Shown piece after piece: positions 1-12,560 of a stretch of 64,000 nt of DNA; within the stretch, counting starts at the first letter, position 1; each line of letters opens with the position of its first letter. The stretch is taken from the NCBI RefSeq assembly GCF_000764305.2, contig NW_025943947.1, forward strand, positions 124,001-188,000. Direction: 5' to 3'. The position numbers were made by a program, and so were the translations under genes. The notes beneath the pieces are model-generated. The model was not told the DNA's origin, did not search any database, and saw nothing but the letters and a program-made list of their open reading frames with translations. This DNA is from Hyalella azteca. Taxonomy: Eukaryota; Arthropoda; Malacostraca; Amphipoda; Hyalellidae.

Positions 1-66
1 AGGTCTGTGAAAATGGAGAGTGGGATCACCTTCAACAACTCGAGTCGGTACGTTGTTTTTATACTC

Positions 67-72
67 TTTATT
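67..72 (-). terminator. Candidate polyadenylation signal for the DUF885 gene
   Basis: tttatt on the + strand is AATAAA on the minus strand, about 230 bases downstream of the DUF885 stop codon. Distance and strand fit. The hexamer is common by chance in AT-rich DNA. Confidence 0.35.
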
Positions 73-300
73 CTAGCCCTTAAAAATGCAACGTCAGGAA
101 CAAATAAACCCTGACTAATAAGATCTTTTAGTTTTAAAATACTTGTTTCTTTCTTCATTTTGTTGGAGTAACCAGCATGGCGAACAATTCACATAAATTC
201 ATATTTTTGTAATATCTCAAAGAACAATTGAATATCGTCTGGACTCCACTTTGTTGGGTTCTTCTTAGAAACTCTGCGCTCGCCCTTTTTTCTTCGTAGT

Positions 301-522
301 TTAATGTGATTTCGCAAGCTCACTGTCGACCCAGGCTTGTACTTCTTCCTTGACAAGGTCCATTGGTCCGACGCTGTTGAGAATGACGTCATGAAAGTCT
401 TTGAGGTTGAACTTGTCTCCGAGTTGCTGTTCTGCAGAGGCCCGGAAAGAAAATATCTGCTTTTGGCCGATCTTGTAAGACAAGGCTTGAGCCGGCCATG
501 CGATGTAGCGGTCGACTTCTTG
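301..522 (-). CDS. Terminal coding exon of a DUF885-family protein
   Basis: On the minus strand, after a 3' splice acceptor (tatattcgcag, 533-523), the frame reads QEVDRYIAWPAQALSYKIGQ, then FSFRASAEQQLGDKFNLKDF, HDVILNSVGPMDLV and a final LAKSH before TAA at 303-301. The EVDRYI.WP.QAL.YKIG...I...R..A...LGDKF.L..FHD..L..GP.PL pattern is the C-terminal end of the DUF885 family (PF05960), predicted metallopeptidase-like proteins of uncertain function, often secreted in animals. It is 73 residues plus a partial codon, as expected for a last exon. An AATAAA lies on this strand at 72-67, about 230 bases after the stop. The rest of the gene should lie at higher coordinates on the minus strand. I searched for the HExxH-like motif and other family blocks and did not find them, so it may be far upstream, or this may be a stranded fragment. 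Confidence 0.75.
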   Translation of the reverse strand, partial: QEVDRYIAWPAQALSYKIGQKQIFSFRASAEQQLGDKFNLKDFHDVILNSVGPMDLVKEEVQAWVDSELAKSH

Positions 523-544
523 CTGCGAATATACAGTTTATTTG

Positions 545-640
545 AATTATCATAATCATTATTACTATCATTATCATATCATATCATATCATTCTCATAT
601 CATATCATTATCATATCAAACCATTATCATATCATAAAAG
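545..640. repeat. Microsatellite-like (atcat) tract
   Basis: Runs of catat/catt units, such as tatcatatcatatcatatca, with interruptions. It lies just upstream (in gene sense) of the DUF885 exon acceptor, within the intron. Confidence 0.85.
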
Positions 641-3600
641 TATTATAACAACGATTAATGTTGATGAAGTTAAATCACTATTTTTTCCATAAGCAAGGCT
701 GCTCGAGTATAAAATTTAGAAAAACGACGAATTCGAAATCCTTTTGTTTTGTCACGTCGTTTCAATAATTACAGAATTCTTCACTGTAATGGATACTTTG
801 TCACGTTTTTTACGTGGAGCCCGGTACTGAAAATGCGAGAAAACTTCTTCAAACTCGGGAAGTATTTAAAGGGTCTAATAAAAAATGTACTGCCAGTAGT
901 TGCATTCATCTTCGGTTTCTTTTCAAAGTAACTGACATTTAAACTGAGGTATTTGCCATACCACTGCTCAAAATTGTCACTACCGTCATCACACGAGTTC
1001 GTCATCGTTCGCCCACTTTTTCCGAGCTACCTAAAAAGACGTGTCGACCGTGAGTGTTATTACCTCGATAGAAGACCTAGGCTCTTTGGTATAGGCTAAC
1101 ATGTACTAAATTGCTTGCTCCTTTGACCAGCCGAAAACGTAGATACCTGTTGAACATAAATCACTTTGAAAAGGCTTGAAATGTGATAGTTTCAACTGTG
1201 TAAATATTTAATATTCACACTCCAACAGGCACGCTAAAATTTATGAGCAGTCTTAACGTGTTACCGACTTAAACTGCCCTTCATATAACCTCAAAATTAT
1301 CTCCAATATTCCGCAGTAATCTCGGGCATTTATTTTTTTAAGGTAACAGCAATCTACTTACGGCATCAGCTCAATTTTTGTTGCCTATTCACATTCATTC
1401 GTTAGTTTTGAGCAATTTAGTTACAATAAGTTAATAAAAAAAAATAAAATAAAAAATCAGTTAAAAATAAAATGAGTCAATTTATAGCAGTAGTGAATTG
1501 ATAAAAGTTATTTAAAGCCTCGATGCAGTTGTGATTGGTTCCTTAATTAAATATTCAGATTGGTCCACAGGATCATGAATTACTATCACAAGATTCTATA
1601 TCGAGTTTCACTGGAGTCTTTTGTTGATTAAGGTTAATTCATACATATCGCTCATTTGAATTGAGTTAGAAACCCTAACCGGAATTTAACACCAAGATTT
1701 GATTTAGATACCAGGTTAATTCATGACCTACATTATTTCAATTCTGTATAATTTGCTCAATAAAATAAACCAGAATATCTAACTCACATGAGGTGGGTAT
1801 AATGACCTAAATAATAATAATAAGGTTGGCACTTCCTTCAAGAACGTATAATCATTGTTGTAAGTGAGCTATAATGAGGCCGTGACTCTACTGTTTCACT
1901 ACTCTAGCCCCTCAGAGTCGACATGAAAACATGATAAAATTCCTATCAATCTACTTTCAACAACAGAACAAATACACATCTACATGATGTACATGAAACA
2001 ATTATTAAATTGTAACACTCTGATCATTACTCACCCAGTGAATTATTAATTTTACCGCAACAGACGAGAAAGTACTATAGGCACCCTATGTAGTAGGGCG
2101 TCAGAAGTAGAATGGCTTGGCTTGAGTTGATATTGCGAGAGGGCTTAGTTGAAATTTGCGCTACGTACTAGAACTATCGTGAATTATATAATAATAATTG
2201 TCATTACCCGAACTCAAATTATTACAAAATTATCTGATATTATATTCATTAAAACTGGCCATTGGGTCAACTTGCTTACGATGTCGATTATGCTTACTTT
2301 TCAATTGCTATATTTATCGTTGACAATCGGACGAAGTATACAGGTGAATTGTGGTCCTGGTTAACATTTTGCGCGAACAATTCTTTCAGAGAAGATTCAA
2401 GGAGACGTCTTTTTGTGTACTTTTTTAAGATCACAAACAACCTTTCATAAAATCTTGCCCACATTCTGGCGTGGTACGAAAAGTTTTGCAGATGCTACAC
2501 GTGGAGATTCTCTGTAAGAAGCTTACAGGCGTCGTAAGCGGAGCGCAGAATGCGACCGTTTAACGAAAGAAGTTCTTTATTAAAAGAGTTCTCAGGCCGG
2601 ATACATGACAAAAAATTGAAAACTCTTGCGCTTCTCTTGTAACAGGGTTGACAGATTACTTACCGTAAAATGGATTGGGCTGTAAAATGATTCGAATTTT
2701 CAGGTTCAAAAGAGTGATGAAAAGCTGCTAGAAACACAGTGGACATTTTAATATAGAATAAAGAAAAGAAAAGGAAAAGAAAGATAGAAGCAAAGAAAAA
2801 CATTCCAGGAATTTGATTCCGCTGAAATTGATCGTACAAGCAAGGTTTTAGTTTTTCAATACAAATGTTATACCTGGAAATTGAAAAATTCTGAACGGAT
2901 GAACAATGCAGTCCAACTTTACACTGCAATACATCAAAGATTCTTGATATGACACGCGGCACTTCCAAGCTCTGCCTTCAGATAAATGCCACATAAGCTC
3001 TACAGCAGAGCGACTACGTCGGAATTTTTTGAGCCTCTGTCTTTCTTTTGAAGCTCAAACCTAAGCTTACACCTCTCATGAATGTTCAAGATAACATGAA
3101 AGTATACGATGAAAATAAAATGCAAGTAATAAAAATCTCCTATGTAAATAGGATATCGAAAGCCAATTCAATTCTTGCTGCAACCAATTCCATTTCAGAC
3201 GTAACCGAGAAAGTCGTTCAACTCTTGAACGCTTGAACATTTACTGAGATTTGTTGGGGATTTAGAAAAGTACTGGAGTTTTAAATTTTATCGGAAGAAC
3301 ATTTTTTTTAAACTGTAATAAACCATTAGAATAATCTAAATGAATTACATATGATTCTCTCCTACGCACTGAGGAACAAAGAGAATGAAACGTATTAAAA
3401 ACAATTCAGAAACCGAAACGAGCACAACAGCGCATGCGGTCACATAGGATTTCCCAGGCATCATCAATCATAACGGACCCGTCAAGATCGCTCGTCCAAT
3501 CAGGCGCTACGTCCATCCAACAGATCAGTTCAGCGTCCTCCAGCAGCCGCTGTCTACCTCGTCTCACAGACCATTACGCCCGATATTCCTGCGCTTTCAC

Positions 3601-6600
3601 AAACTAGAGGCAATTAGTTTATATTATATTATAAAATTTCACATTAGTTTAATTGGAATCCTGTTAGCGCGTGTATCAATGATAACAACAATACCACTTC
3701 CGATAAGCGAGGAAAAAATTTGGTAGCCTAATTATTTGTTAATTAATTATTATGTTATAGTTAAAAAAATACTATTGAAATTTTTATTCATATTTATCAA
3801 AGCTCGCAGTCTACGTCAACGGAGCATGCAGTCCGTCTCTGCCCTTCAAACACACAATCAAAACTTTCAAATATGCAAAATAAAGTTGTATAGCATTTTT
3901 CTTGTTTATAGGAATATTGGAGAGCCTGAAAAACTTGCCACTTTGAAGAAACTCACGTATATCTGGACATGGCATTCAACTTGTACTAAAAAAAGTTCAA
4001 GACCCCTGGACAATCAGCGTAAGATATCAAAATAATCAGCGCACTACAAGCAGATAAATTCAATATTGGAAGAAATAGTCCACTTGTGCTATCACTGATG
4101 CATGCTTGTCAAAAAATAATCACTTCCTAGCAAAAAAAGTATTTTGTTTGAATAGACCATAAAAAACTTTTATGACAAAAAATTTACTACGAAAAAACGA
4201 GTTGAATAAATTGCCGGCATATTATGGTTACTGAATGTCATTTTCTACTTGCAAATATACGTTCTTTGACTAATTGTGTTAATGAGCTGCATCTCTTATC
4301 CATCTCAATACCAATACAATGCTAACGTAAATACAAATTTACATTGTGCATTTGCTTTGGCTTTACCAACACAATCGTAGTTCTACATGCATGTGTCTGA
4401 CACATGAATGAACAAAGCAATTCGAAATTCATTCATCGTCAATATTACAAAAAATCACCGCCTTCGTTTGCTAGTTTCCCATCGAGACGGTCCAGTCGGG
4501 CAGACCTTGTCACGTTCGTTTGTTCCTTTTTTCATGTGTTCGTTTTTTAAGCTCAATTAACTTGCATCTTGTACGCACGTCATAAATTATCGGAAAGCCA
4601 TTCATTTAGCCGTGATATGATGTAGCATTTTAGGTTTCTAGAAAATCGATAATATAGTCTTTTGCACATTGCCAGGCTTGCAAACCAGTTATTTTTCAAG
4701 TTGAATTCAAATTCATGTGAACTAGTCTTGGTCAGTGTTTAGGACTAAAATATTCAATGAAGAAGTATTGTAACAAAATGAGCTAAAATAATGGACCGTG
4801 GAGCCCACTGTTAATTTGATGTATTATTAAGTCATGGAATTATTCTTTAATTTATCCCATCATCCTTTTGAATTCTCGTATCTGAATTATGAGTCCATTA
4901 TTCTGCCGCTCAAAGAAATCTGATGACTTTATATATAACAGTAGAAGAAATCAAACGAATTAGATAATAACAGCATCTTGATCCTGATCAAAAACTAAGT
5001 CCCTTGGAGAAAAATGTTTGCCATCTTTTATAATAGAATGCAACCTTAATATTTTACATGTTAATTTCATAAATTTTGGCTCTCCGGTTAGCGTAATTTG
5101 TGGCAAATAATGCCTCAAAAAATATCAAAACAACTTATGTCAATAACTTCTGTCCAGATAATTATGCAAATAAATTGCTTGGAGATCGTCACCACGAGAT
5201 CAAAGTTGTAATTTATTGATAGCTAACAATTCCGACTGAGCAAATATTCCTAATTTAACTCAGTGTGTCCGCAAATTTAAACATTCGTAACGTCATTTAA
5301 TTGCGAATTATAGTAGTCCTAAAAGCTTTCAAATTCTGAAATTGGTAGTATTGGTTCGTGATATTCATTGTGATCAGTTATTTCACATAACTCTTCGGAG
5401 ATCATATGAATTTCTGAAGGGTTAATGAGTGCATATAGAAATGCGCAAAAATTTTCGTGCGGGAACATTTCAAAAGTGTTTACCTATTGTCGTAAAAACT
5501 GATCGCTCGAAATGCACTGATTGCTCAAGAAATTATTAAACGACACCAAGGAGTCATAGGATTTTTTTATAGATTTACTTGATTTTTGGGGTTCGCGGCT
5601 GAAGGTAATAATATAAAGTGTCGTTCGTTCACACGAAGTTCATATGTATTTGTAACATATATTTTCAAAGCCTTTTCCGTTTATGAGTAGCTGACGACGA
5701 TTAAATTTCGTTGCTCCGAAGACCGAGAATTCGCTGCTTCTCCGGTATGTACCAGAATGCCGATGTCGCCTTTTGAAGCCGCTCCTGGCCACAGAATACC
5801 ACAAGGCAAAATATCCAGTTTTATCAGCGGAGGGAATTCGCGACGAGAGATATAGGGGCCCTTCAGACAGCCATTCAGCCTCTTTTCGGCTCATGATCAG
5901 CCAGGGTCAGCAGTATGCGCGTGGCAGCGGTGGTGGTCGGTTATGTGTGGCGTGTTCCTCGGGCCAGGTTCACCTTCTCAACTTCTAAAGAACTTCTGCA
6001 TTATGTGAAGCTCTGAAATCTGGCATTAGAGTGTATTTTTTTGACGTAACCTTTGAGTGTGCTGCTTCTCCTGTTCCGCCAAAACCTACACACTCGTGAT
6101 TACCTTTTAATTTGCTACGGTGATTTAATTATAAGTCTAAATAGAAACTGAAAAACTGTTGCTTTTAACTAAAAAAACATGGGATCTTTAGCAAGTAACA
6201 ACTTCATGAGGCTTGATCAAGTCTTCTAGTAACGTTTGATTTGCTAAAACTATTTTAAGCTCCTGCAGCTGGTACTGGCAACCGAGGGTGGGCCTGGGCC
6301 GTTTTAGCCTAAATTACGAGTGCAGCGGTTGCAGGCGTCGAGACAATGGAAGAAGTAAAATGCTCTTACTTCCATGGGCTGTAGCTTGCAATATTCTCAG
6401 CAATATAAGCGTTCATTTCATGGCAAGGTGCCACGAGAGATATTTACCGTTAGATATGTTGAGTCATGGGTTGGGCGTAAATACGTTATTGTAAACCTTG
6501 CTGCTATTTAGAGTTGCGATGTTTATGACCGGCGTTTTCAGATTGCCGATGTTGGTACCAGAATTTGAAGCGTTGATTGTAATTTTCTTGAAGTTAAAAG

Positions 6601-9600
6601 CTAGCATTTGCTTTACTACATTTAGCCTTTGGGATATTGCTTTCCTGGTAAACGAATATTTGAATATCGGTCCGTCATGTTATCAGATCTCTACTCAGGC
6701 GCTTGATTATATCATTACTTTGCTTGAATCACAAGTTTGCCAAAAATATTAAATGAAATGAACGCAATTCAATTCTCCATATCATCATCAAAAACGTTTC
6801 GGTGATTTACTCCATCAGCTCACTCATCAGCTCGGAATTTTAGAGAAGTCTTAAAACATTTTTCCGGGGAAATTCATCATGCTCTATCGTTGTCGCTAAT
6901 GCGTCGAATTTTAACGATGAGAAAACAAGGACCCTCAGTTGAAGCTTCGAAGTAGAGAGCAATTCGACCATAGCAACATTCAATGCGATTGGTAATAAGT
7001 TTCTTGGTAATTAATTTGGATTTCTACCTCTAATTCATAGGAATTTAATAAATTAGTGCAACAACATTTTGATCTTCGAATGAATTCAGGAGATTAATTT
7101 AGGAATATTCTTAAAATTTTGAAATAAATCCAATCTTTATTATTCTCTTTGGCATGCGTGGTGTCCGTAGTTCAGCAGAAGAGAAATTCCTTTCAAGTGA
7201 GAAAGTCTACGTGTTCCACTTCTCAAATTTCAGTATCTCGGATTGCGATAAACACAGAGTTTTCATTGCTACGCAGATATAATTAAATTGTAAATTGAGA
7301 TTGACAAAAAACATTATAGCAATTTTATTATGCTAGAAATCGCCTGTATGCAATACGGCTGATTTAGGTGGACTATGTAATCCACAATTTTCCATGACCG
7401 TAGAAGTTCTGTAAAAAATTTCCTACAAAACTTTTCAATTAGTTTTGCCTCAAATTTACAAGAATATATTTTAGCTGATCAAATAATATTTTCTTTCTCT
7501 CCCGGAGTCAAAAATGTTTTTATTCCCAAAGAATAAATTAAAACATATATCATGTAATTTCAAGTTTTTTAACTCATGGATGTACCTGATTCGGTTCATG
7601 TGCGTTCACATAAATCAGATCAGTGCATAATGACCATGTTTTTTTGGTATTTTGTATTTATTTTTAATAATATGGAGCTCCTCAATTTTGAAACACTGAG
7701 TACATGAACATTGCTCTGCACAGCTCCCTACGTCTTGCCAAGCCGTGTTTGTCCCTTCTTTTCATTAATTCAGTCCTTTTCGCCCCAAATTCATTCTGCG
7801 AGACAAAAAAAAACTTCCTGTTCCATATGAACAATACAAATATTTCTCTAATCACTATTCGCCGAAATGCACACAACAAAATGCCCCATTTCAACAAACC
7901 AGCTTGGTAGGTTATGCCACAACAACGTCTTATTTAGGTCTCCATAATGCAGTGGCATTTCTTTAGAAATCTATCTACTCCTACTTGCTATCCTGTAATT
8001 TTAATAGGGAGTAATTTTTGATGGTACAAACAAAGCCGAGGCGAGGCCACATCTTTAAACTTGCACTGAGAATGCATGATAATTTAATTTACTTGAGGCA
8101 ACTAAACAAACTCCAGAGTAAGACCGATATTATCTGCCTTATCCAGAATTCTGAGATTATTCTGAGGAGAGTGAATAGTTCAATATGGCTGCTGAAATAG
8201 AAATTACATGGAAAATAATCCGAATTTGCCAACACATGATCAATGTAAATAACTTTTTGCTCATTAACAACCAAATTAAGTGTTAAATTTGCAAGCTAGC
8301 TTCCTTGTGATCTCTGCGAACTTAAATCAATTTATGTTTTCAGACAATTTTAATTAATTAATTCAAATTGAAGCCGCAAAACATTTTAATTATATCATGA
8401 ATTGCCATTTTATTGTTCTCATCAGTCTCCATTAGATACTTCTACGCAGTGCACGTCTTTGTTCGCTTCTCATTAATATTTTTGATTAAAATCTTTTGTC
8501 GCGAGCGCCATTACGAGAAAGTATGCTCCCTAGAGTTCCGCAGCATTGTATCCGAGTTCTCTGTGCTATGACTGGACTGAATAATTCGCGTGAAACTTGA
8601 GGCAATTAAGTAATTTGCGCACGGTACAGAATAATATTGGAAATGTGCTATATTTTAAAGATTTTTTGCGTCTAACTCAAAATTATGAAGATCTGGCACT
8701 GCTATTCATTTGCGTATTTCTTATCAAAATCCACCTTGGCAGTTGAATAAAGTAAAACATTTTCACGCGAGTTTATTCTATGTTTTTAAGGCATTAGAAG
8801 CTTGTAAATGGAAGTACAAGTTGCAAAATACTCAAAATAAAACTTAAGTCTCTCATTTAAACAAGAATTCTATCGTTTGAAATTGAATTGCTGTGGTTTA
8901 AGTTAGTATTTAACGAAACAATTTCCATGTTGGTCTGACGAGATCCTTCAGGTCCTAATTGAGTACGAATAAGACCACTGCTGCTTTAACATCTCAGCAG
9001 GCTTTGTCCAGCAGAGGACCTTCAACTGTTGTTTCCGTATAAATTTCGGAGAGGCCTTCCTCATTACTCCTCCACTTGTCCATTAACCATTGTCTCTGTA
9101 GAGCCCCGAGCCCGACTGTCAGAGGATGCTGTTGTTAGTAAGCCGGCTCTCTGCGGCTGACAGAAGCCTCGACGGATGCTTTATGTTGTGCTCATGCTGA
9201 GCTGCCCTCAGGGTGCGAATAGACGTACAAACTTAAGGTTTATGGTTAAGGTTTTCGTGGATGCGACTGAAAGAACAGCATAAGTTGTAATGCGAACAAA
9301 TGCAAGATTCTAAAGATTCATATAAAGTTTTGAATAAGAATAGACCATTTATTCTCATGCTTTTTTATCTTAATCGCATACAGATAATACGAGTAATGAT
9401 AGCGAGTAAAATAAGGTTTGAGTTAAAACTCGGGTCACTATAATGGGTCACTAAATGCTGTAAAAGCTAATCCATAAGTATACTTTCAAAGTTTTTGTTC
9501 GTCTTATGCCACCTCATAATCACGAATATGGTTATACATTTTAATTAGATAACACCACCGAGATCAATGCAGAGTTGCATTCTATGAAGCAAATTATGAG

Positions 9601-9880
9601 CATTGGGATGTTATTCGAGTCTTTAACATGCCTAATTGGCGTCACTTCACTGCCTAAAGTGTCAATGCTAATGATGCTTAAGTCCATTCCTCGACCAAAG
9701 ACAACAACTACGGAGCTTCACCAAAATGCCGTCAAAACTTTGTCTTAATCCAAAATTTTCTCCTCGAGTGATTGAGCCTGCAGGGATTTGTCTATTGGTC
9801 TATTTTAAGCTCGTTACATTGTTGAAATCAGCCTATCCATGATACGTGGACACGAATTGTTTGAATCCCTGAACTCGGAT
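640..9880. other. AT-rich stretch with no recognisable gene
   Basis: No convincing exon. GC-richer islands stand out at 3440-3600, 5680-5990 and 8940-9230. The first has a minus-strand frame ending DGSVMIDDAWEIL and the second has overlapping open frames on both strands (+ 5773-5988, - 5640-5894). None resembles a family I know and none has a clear pair of splice sites. The remainder is low-complexity AT-rich DNA. Confidence 0.6.
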
Positions 9881-9881
9881 A

Positions 9882-10884
9882 GTAGTGTAACATGGGGCAG
9901 CATACCCCCTTTTTTTAATCTAAATTTTGATGAAGTTTTAATTGATACGAGGTAGTTGTTTGTTTTGTTTAAAGGTACAGGTAATGAGGAATGTATGATG
10001 TGAATTAGACACCCATAGAGATATTAATTTTTAATGAAACACTATTTTGTAAAAAGTTTCAAAATGGGCCCACTGTCCCACCCCTTGGGCAAAGGGCCCA
10101 TGAGCTTGAGGCAAGGCGCCCACCCTTGATCCTTTTACCACAATTGCATATTTTTTGTTCAAAAGATAAAAAAGAACACTTTACAGTTCAAAATAAGAAA
10201 AATTTAATACAAAAATATTACATTCATTTATTAAAAAATTAAAAAATCATATCCTTAACTTGAAAAAATATATTATATATAGCCTTAGCTAAATAACCTA
10301 TCACTACCTCTATCACTATCACTATCAAAATCTATCAAGAAATATTTCCTTGACATAAAAATATATATCTTTGACTTGAAAAATATATCCTTGCCCTAAA
10401 AAATTCATCGTTGACATGAAAAAAATTTATCCCTGACTAGAAAAAATATATTTACTTTATCAGAGAAAACTTCGTTCTAGTTTCGTCCAAAATCCAGATA
10501 TTGGTATGATAATGATAAAAATGATACTAGGAATCATTTCAATTTATATCGTGTCAACATTTTAGATTAGAAGCTAATAGTCTAAACTTGAACTCAAAAT
10601 TATATCCATAAATATTACTTTCAAAATGATATTCACAGTAATTTCAAAAGCTTCATATACAGTAATCAAAAACAGTTTAATTTAGCAGCAAAAAAACTTT
10701 TATCTGGGCTAAAACAGTTATTCACAAATAACTTAACAACTCAAACACAGCAAAACGTAAACCCGTACACTTCATCCCAGTGAAACTATCGACCGGCGGT
10801 AGAGAACACGGACCAATATCTGCCATACTTAGCGAGAAACCCGCTATGACCCGCAGTGGTCCCTTTGCCCCCATGTTACCCTAA
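9882..10884. mobile_element. Non-autonomous DNA-transposon-like element with short terminal inverted repeats
   Basis: gtaacatgggg at 9887-9897 is matched by its exact reverse complement ccccatgttac at 10869-10879. The similarity extends imperfectly inward (gcagcatacccc against gcaaaggg) and outward (gtg against ggg). Both ends are flanked by TA. About 1.0 kb with no transposase. Inside are a GGGCCC-bounded palindrome (gggcccactgtccc...gggcaaagggccc, 10066-10099) and degenerate tandem repeats at 10240-10450. The superfamily is not determined. Confidence 0.6.
10240..10455. repeat. Degenerate tandem repeat
   Basis: Repeated motif of roughly 27-30 bp: tatatccttgacttgaaaaa, atatatctttgacttgaaaa, ttcatcgttgacatgaaaaa and ttatccctgactagaaaaaa. 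A ctatcactatcacta tract sits in the middle. It lies inside the inverted-repeat element 9882-10884. Confidence 0.7.
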
Positions 10885-11999
10885 GCGTTTTTAATCCACT
10901 GCCTCCATGTCCGCGTCTTGAATAAAAAGTTTGTCAACTTATGTATATTTTTAAACCATCGAAGCTATCTACATATTTGTACCTGCAATCTATCGCATTT
11001 TGTTTAGAAACGAAAGTTTCCATTGAAGTTCTCCATTGTACCTAAAAACCTATGATTTTTTTCCGATCGATTAGCTGTTTCGAAGCCAATTCTAGTAGTT
11101 TCTAGTTCAGAAGCCCAGCATCAAAGTATAACATGATTTTTATGTAGCACAAATGATTGAACACAGAGCGACAAGAAATTAAATATTCCCGAACTCAGCA
11201 GAAAATAATTGTGCCGCATTCCAGCCGCTGTTGCCTCTTTTGACGGGACGAATAAACGTGATCAACTGAAGCCTGGCATTCAATCAGACCGCGGGAGCGC
11301 TTCACAGTTGACATGATTGTTTCCGCAACAATGATGGTCCATGACAAAGAAGAGAGCAAAGATCAATCAAGTTGCAAATCGTTGCATTTACTATTTATTC
11401 TCAAATTTGAACTTGAGCGGGGTATGACAGAGTTTAAACCTAACCCATTCACGGCAAAACTTCTAAATCTTCACATTAGGATTTATTTCTCACGACTGAA
11501 ATTGAAATTTCGCAAGTGAATTTTTCCACTTGTTTTACTTTAATAATCTACGTATTCCCTCAGTAATTTATAAGCATTTTGCTTTTAATACTTCTGAGGA
11601 GCGCTAACCATGTTTCAACACCTTGTTTACCACGTCCCGAGCAAATATCAGTGCTTTTTTCCAATAATAGTAAAAAATTTCACATCAAAAATTATTTATA
11701 TCTTAAAATGTGAAGGAGTATTTAATAATAATGGAAACCATAGTATGTATCAGAAATCAGTATGGGTGCATGAGATGCGGTCAAATTTACCGAATCTATA
11801 ATTATTAAAATTCTTTCATATTGTCACGTATGCTGCCTGACTTTGCTGGGTGTGATGATGTTATTTTTATCTTGAGAGGTTTTCCTAATCTTGAGTGCGA
11901 TTGCTTCCGCCATTTGCGCATTTTACGTCGACAGCTTCAGTGCTGTTTTGCTGTGTTTGTTGCTGGAGCGTCTGACTGCGATGTTTGGCCTTCTGCCAA
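10885..11999. other. No gene recognised
   Basis: AT-rich. Open frames at 11313-11519 and 11610-11801 have no family resemblance, weak composition and no splice signals. Nothing else seen. Confidence 0.5.
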
Positions 12000-12009
12000 C
12001 GCGGCGCAG

Positions 12010-12110
12010 TTGGAGCCACATGGCGCCTATGTGGCCATATGGGGCCTCTTTGAGCCACATGGTGCCTATGTGGCCATATGGGGGCCTCTCTGAGCCACAT
12101 GGCGCAACTT
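12010..12110. repeat. 39-40-bp minisatellite (gagccacatgg unit)
   Basis: gagccacatggcgcctatgt followed by ggccatatggggcctc starts at 12013, repeats at 12052 and begins a third, partial copy at 12092. Looser copies of gccacatgg and tggccata persist to about 12600. Open frames on both strands here are a by-product of the repeats. Confidence 0.85.
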
Positions 12111-12444
12111 GATTTTCTCATGGCACTTTATGGGTATAAGTGGCCTTATTGAGCCAATGGATTATTATTTTAAATATTATTGCAAATATATTATATTAAA
12201 CCCGCAGCGTGAGACTTTGTAGCAAAATTGTGCCTCACCGAGCAGATGGCACAGCTTTGAGACACATGGTATTTTGTGGCTATAAGAGGCCTTACTGAGC
12301 CGATGGCTCAGCTCAACTTGTGCCTGTGTGACGGCATGAAGCCTCACTGCGCCAGCATGAGAAATATGACATCTATATGTGGCCATAGGGGGCCTTACTT
12401 AGCCACTGATACCTATGTTGCCAAACTTGACGGCCTCAACGAGC

Positions 12445-12560
12445 CACATGGTTAAGCTGAAGCCACATGGTGCAGCTGAAGCCACATGGTACTGAAGCCA
12501 CATGGTGCAGCTGAAGCCACATGGTGCAGCTGAGCCCATATGGTGCAGCCACATACAGTA
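12445..12560. repeat. 19-bp minisatellite (tgaagccacatggtgcagc unit)
   Basis: About five copies of tgaagccacatggtgcagc, one shortened (tgaagccacatggtac), ending in a diverged gagcccatatggtgcag. The core gccacatgg is shared with the 39-40-bp array at 12010, so the two arrays probably have a common origin. Confidence 0.85.

Noticed and set aside
2660..2968. 102-codon minus-strand frame
   Set aside because: Low-complexity Phe/Leu run from an aaagaaaa tract; no homology.
3440..3610. Minus-strand frame ending DGSVMIDDAWEIL in a GC-richer patch
   Set aside because: Too short, no matching splice sites, no recognised family.
5640..5988. Overlapping frames on both strands in a GC-richer patch
   Set aside because: Considered as a missing DUF885 exon, but no family block or splice pair fits.
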